Below are positions 22,964 to 31,142 of a stretch of DNA of 59,028 nt, in pieces. Position 1 is the first letter of the stretch. Every line of letters starts with the position of its first letter. Below the pieces are notes generated by a model that saw only the letters and a list, made by a program, of their open reading frames with translations, was not told the origin of the DNA and searched no databases. The stretch comes from Streptacidiphilus fuscans (GTDB taxonomy: Bacteria; Actinomycetota; Actinomycetes; Streptomycetales; Streptomycetaceae): positions 503,888 through 562,915 of the forward strand of contig NZ_JADPRT010000004.1 of assembly GCF_015690355.1 (NCBI RefSeq). The letters are read 5' to 3'. Made by a program: the position numbers and the translations under genes.

Positions 22964-23932
22964 ATGGTGATCGACGTGCTGGAACTGCGCCAGTTCCAGG
23001 TGCTGCGGGCGATCGCCCGCGAGGGCTCGCTCGCGGCGGCGGCACGGTCGCTGCACTACAGCCAGCCGACGATCGCGCACCATCTGGCGGCCATCGAGTC
23101 GCACTTCGGCGCCCCGCTGGTGCACCGAGGCCCGCGCGGCGTGCGGCTCACCGAGGCCGGACGGCTGGTACTGCCGCACGCGGAGGCCGTGCTCGGCCGG
23201 GTGGGGTTGGTCGAGCGGGAGGTGCGGGCCTTGGTCGAGCAGGGCGCGAGGTCGCTGCACGTCGGCACGTTCCCGACCGCAGGCGCACTCCTGCTGCCGC
23301 CCGCCGTACGGGAGTTGGCCCAGGAGGGCGTCAGGGTCCAGCTCGTGGAGGGGGAACTGCCCACGGTGGTCGAGGCGTTGCGCACCGGGGCCGTGCAGAT
23401 CGCGCTGGTCTACTCCCAGCCGGGCGAACCGCTCGACCTGGGCGAGGAGTTCGCGCTGCACCACCTCCTCGACGACCCGCTGCTGCTCGCCCTGCCCGCG
23501 GACCATCCGCTGGCCGCTCTGGACCGCGTCCCGCTGGGGGAGCTGCGGGACGAGGGCTGGATCATGGGCGCGAGCGACTGGGATCCGTGCGACCGGGTGC
23601 TCAGCTGGGCCTGTGCGCAGGAGGGCTTCGAGCCCGTCCGGGTCATGCGCACCGACGACTACGGCATGCTCAAGGGCTTCGTCGCGGCGGGCACGGCGGT
23701 CGCCCTGATCCCGCGACTCGCGCTGACCGGACAGGAGTCGGCGCTGGACCTGGCCGTCCGCCCCGTCGCCGGGCCGGCGCTGGCGAGGCGGGTCAGCGTG
23801 GCGATGCTCCGCGCCACGGTCTCCGACGCCGCCGAGACGCTGCGCGAGGCCTTGAGCGTGCAGGCGCGGACGATCGAGGCGGCCTGGCGCGCGCATCCCC
23901 TCCGAACTCCGAACAGAGCGGTAGGGCGGTAA
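22964..23932 (+). CDS. LysR-family regulator divergent from the decarboxylase
   Basis: 322-residue regulator. Residues 5 to 65, LELRQFQVLRAIAREGSLAAAARSLHYSQPTIAHHLAAIESHFGAPLVHRGPRGVRLTEAG, are the winged HTH of LysR. The C-terminal periplasmic-binding-like domain shows LHVGTFPTAGALLLPPAV and the usual GLV(A/G)AGTAVALIPRL analogue (GFVAAGTAVALIPRL). Start ATG at 22964 follows an AGAGAG element. The gap to the decarboxylase contains ATACT (22930) and AGTAT (22961) as a wide inverted repeat. It probably controls the decarboxylase, possibly responding to its amino-acid substrate. Confidence 0.92.
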   Translation: MVIDVLELRQFQVLRAIAREGSLAAAARSLHYSQPTIAHHLAAIESHFGAPLVHRGPRGVRLTEAGRLVLPHAEAVLGRVGLVEREVRALVEQGARSLHVGTFPTAGALLLPPAVRELAQEGVRVQLVEGELPTVVEALRTGAVQIALVYSQPGEPLDLGEEFALHHLLDDPLLLALPADHPLAALDRVPLGELRDEGWIMGASDWDPCDRVLSWACAQEGFEPVRVMRTDDYGMLKGFVAAGTAVALIPRLALTGQESALDLAVRPVAGPALARRVSVAMLRATVSDAAETLREALSVQARTIEAAWRAHPLRTPNRAVGR

Positions 23933-23941
23933 CAGGGGGCG

Positions 23942-24838
23942 TCAGCCGCGCTTGTCGGCGGTGACCAGGTAGTAGTCGAGAATGCCCTGCTCGTAGGCGG
24001 CCAGGAAGTTGCGCGGCCAGGTGCCCGGGTCCCACCACCGCGAGAGCCAGCGGTCCCAGCCGGGCCAGACGTCCGCGCCGATCGACGTGGCGCGCACGTC
24101 GGTGAGCCCGGCCGCGGTGGCGGCGTCGGTGAGGGCGGTGACCGGGTGGGCGATGTCCAGGCCGTTGGCGAAGGTGTCCAGCAGCGCGGCGAGCTCCGCC
24201 GGGCGGCCGGGGGCGGCGTCGGTGGTGAAGAAGCTGGTCACGGCCATCCGACCGCCTGGTCGAAGCACCCGTGCGGTCTCCCGCGCGAACGCGGTGAGGT
24301 CCGGGAAGTGCTGGGCGGCCTCGACGCTGACGACGGCGTCGAACCCGCCGTCCGGTAGCGGCATGCGCTCCGCTGCTCCCTGGACGAACCGCAGCGGTCG
24401 GGGCCCGTCATGCCGGGGATTGCCGTCGAGCGGCTCGCCCCGCAGCAGCTCGGCCTGTGCGGCGCGGGCGCGGGTCAGCTGGTCGGGGTGGATGTCCATC
24501 CCGGTGACCGTTGCGCCGTCGTGTTCACGCACGGTCAGCGCGCAGCCCGTGCCGAGCCCGCAGCCGACCTCGAGGACCGTCGGCGCCTTGGGCAGCGCGG
24601 CGGCGTCGAGGACGAGTCGGTAGAGGTCTTTCTGGCTGCGGATCCGGTCGGTCTCGGTGAGCGGGCGGTCGGGGGTGAGGTTGATGCCGTGCCAGTGGCC
24701 GAAGTTGATGAAGCCTCCCGCGAAGATCGGGAGATTGCCCAGGTCGACGGGGCCGTAGGTCTCGCGTACCGCCGGACGCATGGAGGGAGCGTCCTGCTGC
24801 GTGTCGGTGGCTGCGTCCGCTGCGTCTGTCATGGACAC
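23942..24838 (-). CDS. Class I SAM-dependent methyltransferase
   Basis: 298-residue methyltransferase. VLEVGCGLGTGCALTVREHDGATVTGMDIHPDQL contains motif I and the acidic ribose-binding residue; GGFDAVVSVEAAQHFPDLTAFARETARVLRPGGRMAVTSFF gives motifs IV to VI. The N-terminal FINFGHWHGINLTPDRPLTETDRIRSQKDLYR segment resembles natural-product or terpenoid O/C-methyltransferases of the RebM/GeoA class. Cytoplasmic. The substrate is unknown and no biosynthetic cluster adjoins. It ends 9 bases from the convergent LysR gene. Confidence 0.87.
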   Translation of the reverse strand: MSMTDAADAATDTQQDAPSMRPAVRETYGPVDLGNLPIFAGGFINFGHWHGINLTPDRPLTETDRIRSQKDLYRLVLDAAALPKAPTVLEVGCGLGTGCALTVREHDGATVTGMDIHPDQLTRARAAQAELLRGEPLDGNPRHDGPRPLRFVQGAAERMPLPDGGFDAVVSVEAAQHFPDLTAFARETARVLRPGGRMAVTSFFTTDAAPGRPAELAALLDTFANGLDIAHPVTALTDAATAAGLTDVRATSIGADVWPGWDRWLSRWWDPGTWPRNFLAAYEQGILDYYLVTADKRG

Positions 24839-24929
24839 CGACTGTACGCCCGGCGTCGCTCAGTGTGGCGCAGGCGAGGGGCGTGCGCGGCGGCGCGCGT
24901 CATTGGAGGAAGCAATATTAAACAAAGTG

Positions 24930-24958
24930 TTGACGCAAGGTTCTTTGGAGGCTTAGCT
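24930..24958 (+). promoter_or_regulatory. Candidate housekeeping promoter of the NCS2 permease
   Basis: TTGACG (24930 to 24935), 17 bases, TTAGCT (24953 to 24958), inside an AT-rich patch. The minus-35 box is near perfect; the minus-10 box is weaker. Confidence 0.45.
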
Positions 24959-25022
24959 AGGCGACAAGCAAAAGCAGCGAAGCCGGTCGTGCCACCCACA
25001 CACGGTTTTTGCTGCGCGGGCA

Positions 25023-25037
25023 CTGACGCACCGTCAG
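25023..25037 (+). promoter_or_regulatory. CTGACG-CAC-CGTCAG hairpin in the permease leader
   Basis: Perfect 6-bp stem with a 3-base loop at 25023 to 25037 in the predicted mRNA leader. The same stem with a TGC loop follows the MMPL gene. It may be an operator or an RNA structure. Confidence 0.3.
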
Positions 25038-25154
25038 CCGCATTTCGGCCCGGCCTCTGCCGCCGAGGCCGTTTCGCACCACCATCATCGCACCGCGCCG
25101 CCCTTCCGCTCCTGTGTGCCGGAAGGCACGCCGAGCCTGGAGGGTGAATTCCGC

Positions 25155-26639
25155 ATGCCCGCACAACCCCGGTCGCACGACCCACAGCCAGGGAAGAGTC
25201 CGGAAATCGGACAAGGTAAAGAGGACGGGCAGGCCGAGGAAAACAATTCTCACCTCGATATCGCCGTCCATCCGGTCGACGAGAGGCTTTCCTTCCGGAA
25301 GATGGTCCCCGCCGCGTTGCAGCACATCGCGGCCATGTACGCCGGAGTTGTCGCGCCGCCGCTGATCGTCGGCCCGGCCTGCGGTCTGAACGCGCGGGAC
25401 GAGACCTTCCTGATCGCGGCGAGTCTGCTGATCGCGGGTGCGGCCACGCTGTTGCAGACGCTCGGGGTGAAGAACCTGGTGGGCAACCGCCTGCCGTTCG
25501 TCAACGCAGCGTCCTCGGCCGGGATCGGGCCGATGCTGGCGATCGCCGAGCAGAACCACGGCGCCCACCGGCTGCCCAGCATCCTGGGCGCGGTCATGAT
25601 CGCGGGTGTCTTCTGCCTGCTGGTCGGACCGTTCTTCGGGCGGCTGATGCGGTTCTTCCCGCACCAGGTCATCGGCGTGGTGATCACGCTGATCGGCGTC
25701 ACGCTGATGCCGGTCCCGGTGGAGTGGGCGCGCGGCGGCAGCGCGAGCGTGCCCGGCTTCAACTCGCCGAGCAATCTGGCGCTGGCCGCGTTCACGCTGA
25801 TCGTCATCGTCACCATGCAGCGGTTCTTCACCGGCTTCCTCAAGCAGATCGCGCTGCTGCTCGGCATGGTGATCGGCACGCTCGCCGCGATCCCGCTCGG
25901 CAAGGTGGACACCCACTCGTTCACCACGGCCGCCACCTTCGCGCTGCCGACGCCGTTCCGCTTCGGGACACCCGAGTTCCAGCCCGCGGCGATCGTCTCC
26001 ATGATCATCGTCATGCTGGTCCTGATGACCGAGAGCTCCGCCGGCATGCTCGCCATCGGGGAGATCTGCGACCGCCCGGTCGACCGCGCCACCATCACCC
26101 GCGGGCTGCGCACCGACGGTGTGGCCACCTTCCTCGGCTCGATGTTCGGCTCCTGCGCGACCAGTGCGTTCGCCCAGAACGTGGGAGTCGTGTCGCTGAC
26201 GCGCGTGCGCAGCCGTTACGTCGTCGCCATGGCGGGCGCGGTGCTGGTCACGCTCGGGCTGTTCCCCAAGCTGGGCGCGGCGGTCTCGCTGGTGCCGATG
26301 CCGGTGCTGGGCGGTGCGGGGATCGTGCTCTTCGGGACGATCGCGGTCAGCGGCATCCGTGCGCTCGTCAAGATCAACCTGGACGACGCGCCCAACATCG
26401 TCATCATCGCGGTCTCCCTGGCCGTCGGCGTCATTCCCTTGGCCGCGCCGGACGTCTACGACGCCCAGGGGCACCTGGTCACCCCGGGGATCTACCACGA
26501 CTTCCCGTCGTGGGCGCAGACCATCCTCGGCAGCGGCATCAGCTCGGGCGCGCTGACCGCCGTCGCGCTCAACCTGCTCTTCCACCACGTGGGCGCGCGC
26601 CGTCGGCGCAGCCTCGAACAGGCAGCCCTGCTGCGGTAG
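25155..26639 (+). CDS. NCS2-family nucleobase:cation symporter
   Basis: 494-residue permease of the uracil/xanthine/urate family. A 50-residue polar N-terminus precedes PAALQHIAAMYAGVVAPPLIVG (TM1 family signature, QH-x-x-AM). Later come NRLPFVNAASSAGIGPMLAI (TM3), VLMTESSAGMLAIGEICDRP (TM8, Glu of substrate binding, here TESSAG) and the NCS2 motif region SMFGSCATSAFAQNVGVVSLTRVRSRYVV (TM10). This points to purine uptake, closer to xanthine/urate than uracil permeases. The ATG at 25155 has GGAGGG 10 bases upstream and is preferred to GTG at 25116. A strong terminator follows. Confidence 0.9.
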   Translation: MPAQPRSHDPQPGKSPEIGQGKEDGQAEENNSHLDIAVHPVDERLSFRKMVPAALQHIAAMYAGVVAPPLIVGPACGLNARDETFLIAASLLIAGAATLLQTLGVKNLVGNRLPFVNAASSAGIGPMLAIAEQNHGAHRLPSILGAVMIAGVFCLLVGPFFGRLMRFFPHQVIGVVITLIGVTLMPVPVEWARGGSASVPGFNSPSNLALAAFTLIVIVTMQRFFTGFLKQIALLLGMVIGTLAAIPLGKVDTHSFTTAATFALPTPFRFGTPEFQPAAIVSMIIVMLVLMTESSAGMLAIGEICDRPVDRATITRGLRTDGVATFLGSMFGSCATSAFAQNVGVVSLTRVRSRYVVAMAGAVLVTLGLFPKLGAAVSLVPMPVLGGAGIVLFGTIAVSGIRALVKINLDDAPNIVIIAVSLAVGVIPLAAPDVYDAQGHLVTPGIYHDFPSWAQTILGSGISSGALTAVALNLLFHHVGARRRRSLEQAALLR

Positions 26640-26670
26640 CTGGAGCCCCGGCTCGCACCAGCAGGGCACC

Positions 26671-26711
26671 GCGCCGCCCGGCCTGACTCCCCTCCCCAGG
26701 CCGGGCGGCGC
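26671..26711 (+). terminator. Strong terminator after the NCS2 permease
   Basis: Perfect 15-bp stem GCGCCGCCCGGCCTG (26671 to 26685) and CAGGCCGGGCGGCGC (26697 to 26711), 11-base loop, 31 bases past the stop. It insulates the acetyltransferase gene. Confidence 0.85.
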
Positions 26712-26747
26712 CCTTGTGTCGGGTGCGCGTTCTTGATCGAATGCGGG

Positions 26748-27296
26748 ATGACTTCGATCTGGATCGGTGAACGGGTACGGCTGCGCGGGATCGAGCCCGA
26801 GGACGGGGGCGAACTGATGCGCATCGCCCAGGACGAGGAGGGGCTCGGGGATCTGATCGGCCCGCCGCGCTCCGCCGAGCACTTCCGTGGGCGGGCGAGG
26901 GAGGAGGCGGCGACCTCGCCGGACGCCGAGCGGTTCCCGCTCGCGATCGAGGCGGTCGACGGTGGAGCACTGGTCGGGGTCATCGGGGTGCACCAGGCCG
27001 ATCCGCGGGCCGGATGGTTCGAATACGGCATCAGCGTCGCCGCGGCGCACCGCGGGAAGGGCTACGCCGGGGAGGCCGCCGTTCTGCTGCTCCGCTTCAT
27101 GTTCGGCGAGCGGCGCTACCACCGGTGCGAGGCACGGGTGTTCGCGCACAACGAGGCCTCGCTGGCGCTCCAGCGGCGGCTGGGCTTCGTCGAGGAAGGG
27201 CGTATGCGGGACCGGGTGTTCCAGGGTGGGCGGCACGGCGACCTGGTGGTGCTGGGTCTGCTTGCCCACGAGTTCGCCGAGCGGTGGCCGCGCTGA
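26748..27296 (+). CDS. RimJ/RimL-type GNAT acetyltransferase
   Basis: 182-residue acetyltransferase. WIGERVRLRGIEPEDGGELMRIAQDEEGL is the usual start of RimJ/RimL-like enzymes; WFEYGISVAAAHRGKGYAGEAAVLLLRFMFGERRYHRCEARVFAHNEASLALQRRLGFVEEGRMRD contains motif A (HRGKGYAGEA) and the NEASLALQRRLGF signature. It acetylates protein N-termini, amino-acid derivatives or antibiotics; the sequence does not tell which. ATG at 26748 is taken; an ATG five codons upstream is possible, and no good Shine-Dalgarno distinguishes them. Confidence 0.87.
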   Translation: MTSIWIGERVRLRGIEPEDGGELMRIAQDEEGLGDLIGPPRSAEHFRGRAREEAATSPDAERFPLAIEAVDGGALVGVIGVHQADPRAGWFEYGISVAAAHRGKGYAGEAAVLLLRFMFGERRYHRCEARVFAHNEASLALQRRLGFVEEGRMRDRVFQGGRHGDLVVLGLLAHEFAERWPR

Positions 27297-27443
27297 CCCC
27301 GCTGACCCGTCCGTCCTCGCTGTCCTCGACGTCCTGTCACCCGAGTGGCCGATCGCACACGTCCTCAGCTGGTCGTGTACTGACCGTCAAGGTTCACACT
27401 GGTGGCGGCAGCTGACGCGGCCCAAGCGGGGCGCGCGTGGTTG

Positions 27444-27466
27444 CTATCTCAGATCTGAGATAGTGT
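27444..27466 (+). promoter_or_regulatory. 20-bp palindromic operator overlapping a leaderless promoter
   Basis: CTATCTCAGATCTGAGATAG (27444 to 27463) is a perfect 20-bp palindrome. Its right edge shares TAG with TAGTGT (27461 to 27466), a good minus-10 box whose transcription start would fall on or next to the GTG at 27474, giving a leaderless mRNA. The fusion protein encoded here has its own XRE-type HTH, so autorepression is the simplest reading. Confidence 0.72.
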
Positions 27467-27473
27467 GACCCGT

Positions 27474-29006
27474 GTGACAGATGACTACCTCGTCCGTATC
27501 GGCAAGCTCATCCGTACCGCGCGCCAGCACAAGGGGTTGACCCAGGCGCAGCTGGCAGAAGCACTGACCACCAGTCAGAGCGCGGTCGTGCGGATGGAGC
27601 GCGGCCAGCAGAATCTCAGTCTTGAGATGATTGCCCGGATCGGCGACGCCCTGGACAGTGAGATCGTCTCGCTCGGCTACGCCGGGCCGATGCACCTGCG
27701 CGTCACCGGCGGACGCCGGCTGACCGGGTCCATCGACGTGCGCACCAGCAAGAACGCCGGAGTCGCGCTGCTCTGCGCGTCCCTGCTCACGACCGGCAAG
27801 ACGACGCTGCGCCGGGTGGCCCGGATCGAGGAGATCTTCCGGATCCTGGAGGTGCTCACCAGCATCGGTGTCAAGGCCCGCTGGATCAACGACGGCACCG
27901 ACCTGGAGCTGACCCCGCCGTCCCGGCTCGACCTGGACGCGATGGACGCCGACGCCGCCCGCCGCACCCGCAGCGCGCTGATGCTGCTCGGCCCGCTGAT
28001 GCACCTGGAGTCGCACTTCAAGCTTCCCTACGCGGGCGGCTGCGACCTCGGCACCCGGACCGTCGGCCCGCACCTGGCCGCGCTGCGCCAGTTCGGCCTG
28101 CGGGTCAACGCCACCGACGGGCACTACCACGCCGACGTCGAGGCGGGCGTCGTGCCGACCCGGGCCATCGTGCTGACCGAGCGCGGGGACACCGTCACCG
28201 AGAACGTGCTGCTGGCGGCGGCCCGGCACCCCGGCGTCACGGTGATCCGCAACGCCAGCCCCAACTACATGGTCCAGGACCTCTGCTTCTACCTGGAGCG
28301 CCTCGGCGTCAAGGTCGAGGGCGTCGGCACCACGACGCTGACCGTGCACGGCGTCGAGCGGATCGACTGCGACGTCGACTACGCGCCCGCAGAGGACCCG
28401 GTCGAGGCGATGAGCCTGCTTGCCGCCGCCGTGGTGACCTCCTCCGAGCTGACGATCCGTCGGGTTCCGATCGAGTTCCTGGAGATCGAGCTCACCGTCC
28501 TGGAGGAGATGGGCCTCGACTACGACCGCGGCGACGAGTACCTGGCCCGCAACGGCCGCACCCGGCTGACCGACCTGACGGTCCGTCCGTCCAAGCTGAC
28601 CGCCCCGGCGGACAAGATCCACCCGATGCCGTTCCCCGGCATCAACATCGACAACGTGCCGTTCTTCGCCGCGATCGCGGCGGTCGCGCACGGGGACACC
28701 CTGATCCACGACTGGGTCTACGACAACCGCGCCATCTACCTGACCGAGCTGGGCAGGCTCGGCGCGGACGTCAAGCTGCTCGACCCGCACCGGGTGCTGG
28801 TCCAGGGCCCGACCACGCGGTGGCGCGCGTCCGAGATGATGTGCCCGCCCGCGCTGCGCCCGGCGGTCGTCGTGCTGCTCGCGATGCTGGCGGCGGAGGG
28901 GACCTCGGTGCTGCGCAACGTCTATGTGATCAACCGCGGTTACGAGGACCTTGCGGACCGGCTCAACTCGATCGGCGCGCGGATCGAGACCTTCCGCGAC
29001 ATCTGA
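27474..29006 (+). CDS. HTH-MurA fusion: XRE regulator joined to UDP-GlcNAc enolpyruvyltransferase-like domain
   Basis: 510 residues. Residues 5 to 65 (VRIGKLIRTARQHKGLTQAQLAEALTTSQSAVVRMERGQQNLSLEMIARIGDAL) are an XRE/Cro-type HTH; from about 75 to the end is a complete EPSP-synthase-like barrel of the MurA type. TSKNAGVALL keeps the MurA substrate Lys (Lys93), and PYAGGCDLGTRTVG keeps the Cys of the catalytic loop (Cys190, the fosfomycin target in MurA). NVPFFAAIAAVAHG and NRGYEDLADRLNSIGA match later family regions. A similar fused gene exists in S. coelicolor besides the normal MurA. The start is GTG 27474 or GTG 27465; the minus-10 position favours 27474. Confidence 0.88.
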   Translation: MTDDYLVRIGKLIRTARQHKGLTQAQLAEALTTSQSAVVRMERGQQNLSLEMIARIGDALDSEIVSLGYAGPMHLRVTGGRRLTGSIDVRTSKNAGVALLCASLLTTGKTTLRRVARIEEIFRILEVLTSIGVKARWINDGTDLELTPPSRLDLDAMDADAARRTRSALMLLGPLMHLESHFKLPYAGGCDLGTRTVGPHLAALRQFGLRVNATDGHYHADVEAGVVPTRAIVLTERGDTVTENVLLAAARHPGVTVIRNASPNYMVQDLCFYLERLGVKVEGVGTTTLTVHGVERIDCDVDYAPAEDPVEAMSLLAAAVVTSSELTIRRVPIEFLEIELTVLEEMGLDYDRGDEYLARNGRTRLTDLTVRPSKLTAPADKIHPMPFPGINIDNVPFFAAIAAVAHGDTLIHDWVYDNRAIYLTELGRLGADVKLLDPHRVLVQGPTTRWRASEMMCPPALRPAVVVLLAMLAAEGTSVLRNVYVINRGYEDLADRLNSIGARIETFRDI

Positions 29007-29044
29007 TTCGATCGCTTGGTTCGATCGCTGGGGCGATCAGATGA

Positions 29045-29533
29045 TCACTCGCTCGGGTCGGCCGCCGACCATTCGATCAGCGGTGGCACGACCCGGGCGC
29101 AGAGCGGGTTGCCCTTGGGGTCGGTGAGGGGGAGTCGGCCGACCAACGCGCCGCGGCGCAGTGCATCGGCGAGCACGTCGGCCGGGACGCCGCTCAGCAT
29201 GATCTTCGCGCGCCGGAACAGCTTCGGCGGCTGCGGGTCCGGCATTCGGTCGACCCAGGAGAGGTAGACGAACCGCCCGCCGAGCCGGTTCTGGATGTAG
29301 GGGCCGGAGATCTCGCCAGACGGCGTGACCTTGCACGGCAGCGTCCAGGAGGCCGACGGCGCGTCACCCGGTTGCAGGTCGAGCAGTTCGGCCGGGCGGT
29401 CCCGGCGTTGGACGGCGACGTGGATGTCGTGCGCGCCCGGGAAGTCGGGGCCGACACCGCATGAGCGGCCGGGGAGGGTGTGGCCCTCGATGCGCAGTTG
29501 GAGAGAAGTGCGGGGACCCGAGGAGTCACTCAT
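29045..29533 (-). CDS. DUF5990-family protein
   Basis: 162-residue soluble protein: LQLRIEGHTLPGRSCGVGPDFPGAHDIHVAVQRRDRPAELLDLQPGDAPSASWTLPCKV, then GPYIQNRLGGRFVYLSWV, a small beta-rich fold recognised as DUF5990. No catalytic assignment. ATG at 29533 overlaps the stop of the upstream hydrolase (ATGA), with GGGAAG about 10 bases before. It is the last gene of the MarR/ABC/hydrolase operon and is convergent with the HTH-MurA gene. Confidence 0.78.
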   Translation of the reverse strand: MSDSSGPRTSLQLRIEGHTLPGRSCGVGPDFPGAHDIHVAVQRRDRPAELLDLQPGDAPSASWTLPCKVTPSGEISGPYIQNRLGGRFVYLSWVDRMPDPQPPKLFRRAKIMLSGVPADVLADALRRGALVGRLPLTDPKGNPLCARVVPPLIEWSAADPSE

Positions 29534-30252
29534 CGCGTGCTTCCCGGGTTCGGTGACCAGAGCGGGAGGGCGAGGTCGAGGCCCTCGCCGTCGTCGCCCG
29601 TCCGGGCCAGCGCCTTGGCGACCGGGTCGGGCAGTGGCCAGTGGCCGAGCAGTCCGCCGACCGTGAGCGCCGTCAGCCGGTGCCAGGCGTTGGCACGCCG
29701 CAGCATGGCGTGGTCGCTGCCGGGGATGACGCAGCGCGCCACCGACGCGCCCGCCGCACGCGCCCGCCGGGCGAGGTCGAGCGACTCGTCCGGCGGCGTG
29801 GTGCGGTCCACGTCGGAGTGGATGATGACGATCCGTCGGTCCGCGAGCTGTTCGACCGGCTCGCCGTGCGGGCACCACGGTGCCAGCGCGACGATCCCCG
29901 CCACCGACGGATGGCCGCCGACGCGCAGCGCCGCGCGCCCGCCCATGGAGTGGCCGAGCAGGATCACCGGCGTGGCCGCGCCGACGTCGCGGACTGCCAG
30001 TTCCAGCGCCCGCTCCGCGTCGACTGCGGCCTCCGCACGTGTGCCGTTCCAGCCCCGGTGCCGGTAGCGGACCTCGGCGACGGCGATCGTCTCGCCGAAC
30101 GGCGCCCGCCGCACCGCGCGTTCGAACGGGCGCAGGCGCTGGATCGGCGGGTTCAGCCACGACGGCGGACGCTCGTCATGCTCCTCGCCGCCGTGCATGG
30201 CGAGCAGCACGGCGCCCGGTCGAGCCGGTCGTTCACGCCAGACGAGGGTCAC
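29530..30252 (-). CDS. Alpha/beta hydrolase
   Basis: 240-residue dienelactone-hydrolase/esterase-like protein. LLAMHGGEEHDERPP is the oxyanion HGG motif, VILLGHSMGGRAALRV the nucleophile elbow (Ser in GHSMG), IVIIHSDVDRTTPP the acid strand (Asp) and PGSDHAMLRRANAW the catalytic His. No signal peptide. The GTG at 30252 is chosen because GGAG is 6 bases upstream. It lies 47 bases after the ABC permease gene and overlaps the DUF5990 gene, so it is probably part of the same efflux operon. Confidence 0.85.
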   Translation of the reverse strand: MTLVWRERPARPGAVLLAMHGGEEHDERPPSWLNPPIQRLRPFERAVRRAPFGETIAVAEVRYRHRGWNGTRAEAAVDAERALELAVRDVGAATPVILLGHSMGGRAALRVGGHPSVAGIVALAPWCPHGEPVEQLADRRIVIIHSDVDRTTPPDESLDLARRARAAGASVARCVIPGSDHAMLRRANAWHRLTALTVGGLLGHWPLPDPVAKALARTGDDGEGLDLALPLWSPNPGSTR

Positions 30253-30299
30253 CGAGGACTCCGCAACCGAGAGAAGAGGCAGGGACAGTTGAGGGGAGC

Positions 30300-31142
30300 C
30301 TACTTCGCCAGGCGGCCCATCAGCATCGAGGCACAGGTGACGCCCAGCGCGGTGGCCAGTGCCAGCACTCCGAAGTCCGTCAGCAGGTGGGCGGGCGTGC
30401 CCAGCAGCAGGCCCCGCAGCGCGTCGACCTCGTAGCTGAGCGGGTTGGCGCGGCTGATCGGCTGCAGCCAGCCCGGCATCACCGAGACCGGGTAGAGGGC
30501 GTTGGAGCTGAAGAAGAGCGGCATGGTGATCGCCTGCCCGATGCCCATCAGCCGGTCGCGGGTGCGGACGATCCCGGCGATGGTCATGGAGAGGCAGGAG
30601 AAGAACGCCGAGCCGAGGATGACCACGGCCGCGACGCCGATCAGCTTCAGCGGGTTCCAGGTCAGCGCGACGCCGAGGACGGCGGCGATCAGGATCACCA
30701 CGACCGCCTGGACGACGGCCTTCACCCCGGCCGCGAAGGCCTTGCCGGTGACCAGCGCGGCCCGTGGCGTCGGCGTGACCAGCAGCTTGGTGAGCACGCC
30801 GGAGTCGCGCTCCCAGATGATCATGATGCCGTAGAAGATGGCGATGAACATCGCCGACTGGGCGATGATCCCCGGTGCCAGGTAGTCCAGGTAGGGGATG
30901 CCGCCGGTAGGGATCGCCCGGATGTGGGTGAAGGTCTCGCCGTAGATCAGCAGCCAGAGGGCCGGCTGGACGGCGCGGGTGTAGAGCTCGCTCCGGTCGT
31001 GCCGCAGCTTCTGCAGCTCGACCATGCACATCGCCCCCACCCGGGCGAGCAGCAGTCGCCAGGCCCGCCGCGCGGGCGGCGGGGTGAGCAGCAGGCTGAG
31101 CTCAGCGGACGCGGTTCGCGGCGGCGCGGGTGCGACGGACAT
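30300..31142 (-). CDS. ABC-2-type transporter permease
   Basis: 280-residue membrane subunit of a drug/antibiotic exporter of the DrrB type. Basic N-terminus, then six hydrophobic segments. RAVQPALWLLIYGETF, ERDSGVLTKLLVTPTPRAALVTGKAFAAGVKAVVQ (the EREsGTlekLLvtP-type motif) and MPLFFSSNALYPVSVMPGWLQPISRANPLSYEVDALR are characteristic. ATG at 31142 has GGAGGG 9 to 10 bases upstream. The start lies within the 3' end of the ATPase gene (41-base overlap), implying coupled synthesis. Confidence 0.92.
   Translation of the reverse strand: MSVAPAPPRTASAELSLLLTPPPARRAWRLLLARVGAMCMVELQKLRHDRSELYTRAVQPALWLLIYGETFTHIRAIPTGGIPYLDYLAPGIIAQSAMFIAIFYGIMIIWERDSGVLTKLLVTPTPRAALVTGKAFAAGVKAVVQAVVVILIAAVLGVALTWNPLKLIGVAAVVILGSAFFSCLSMTIAGIVRTRDRLMGIGQAITMPLFFSSNALYPVSVMPGWLQPISRANPLSYEVDALRGLLLGTPAHLLTDFGVLALATALGVTCASMLMGRLAK

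Larger units (their letters stand above)
24839..25154. other. Divergent intergenic region, AT-rich core
   Basis: 316 bases between the methyltransferase and the NCS2 permease. 24905 to 24960 is markedly AT-rich. It holds a candidate rightward promoter (listed) and a small CTGACG/CGTCAG hairpin. No gene is seen. The leader to 25155 would be about 190 bases, long enough for regulation, but no known riboswitch class was recognised. Confidence 0.45.

Noticed and set aside
24839..25154. Purine-type riboswitch before the NCS2 permease
   Set aside because: The leader is long enough, but the conserved purine or preQ1 aptamer cores are not visible; only a short CTGACG/CGTCAG hairpin is present.
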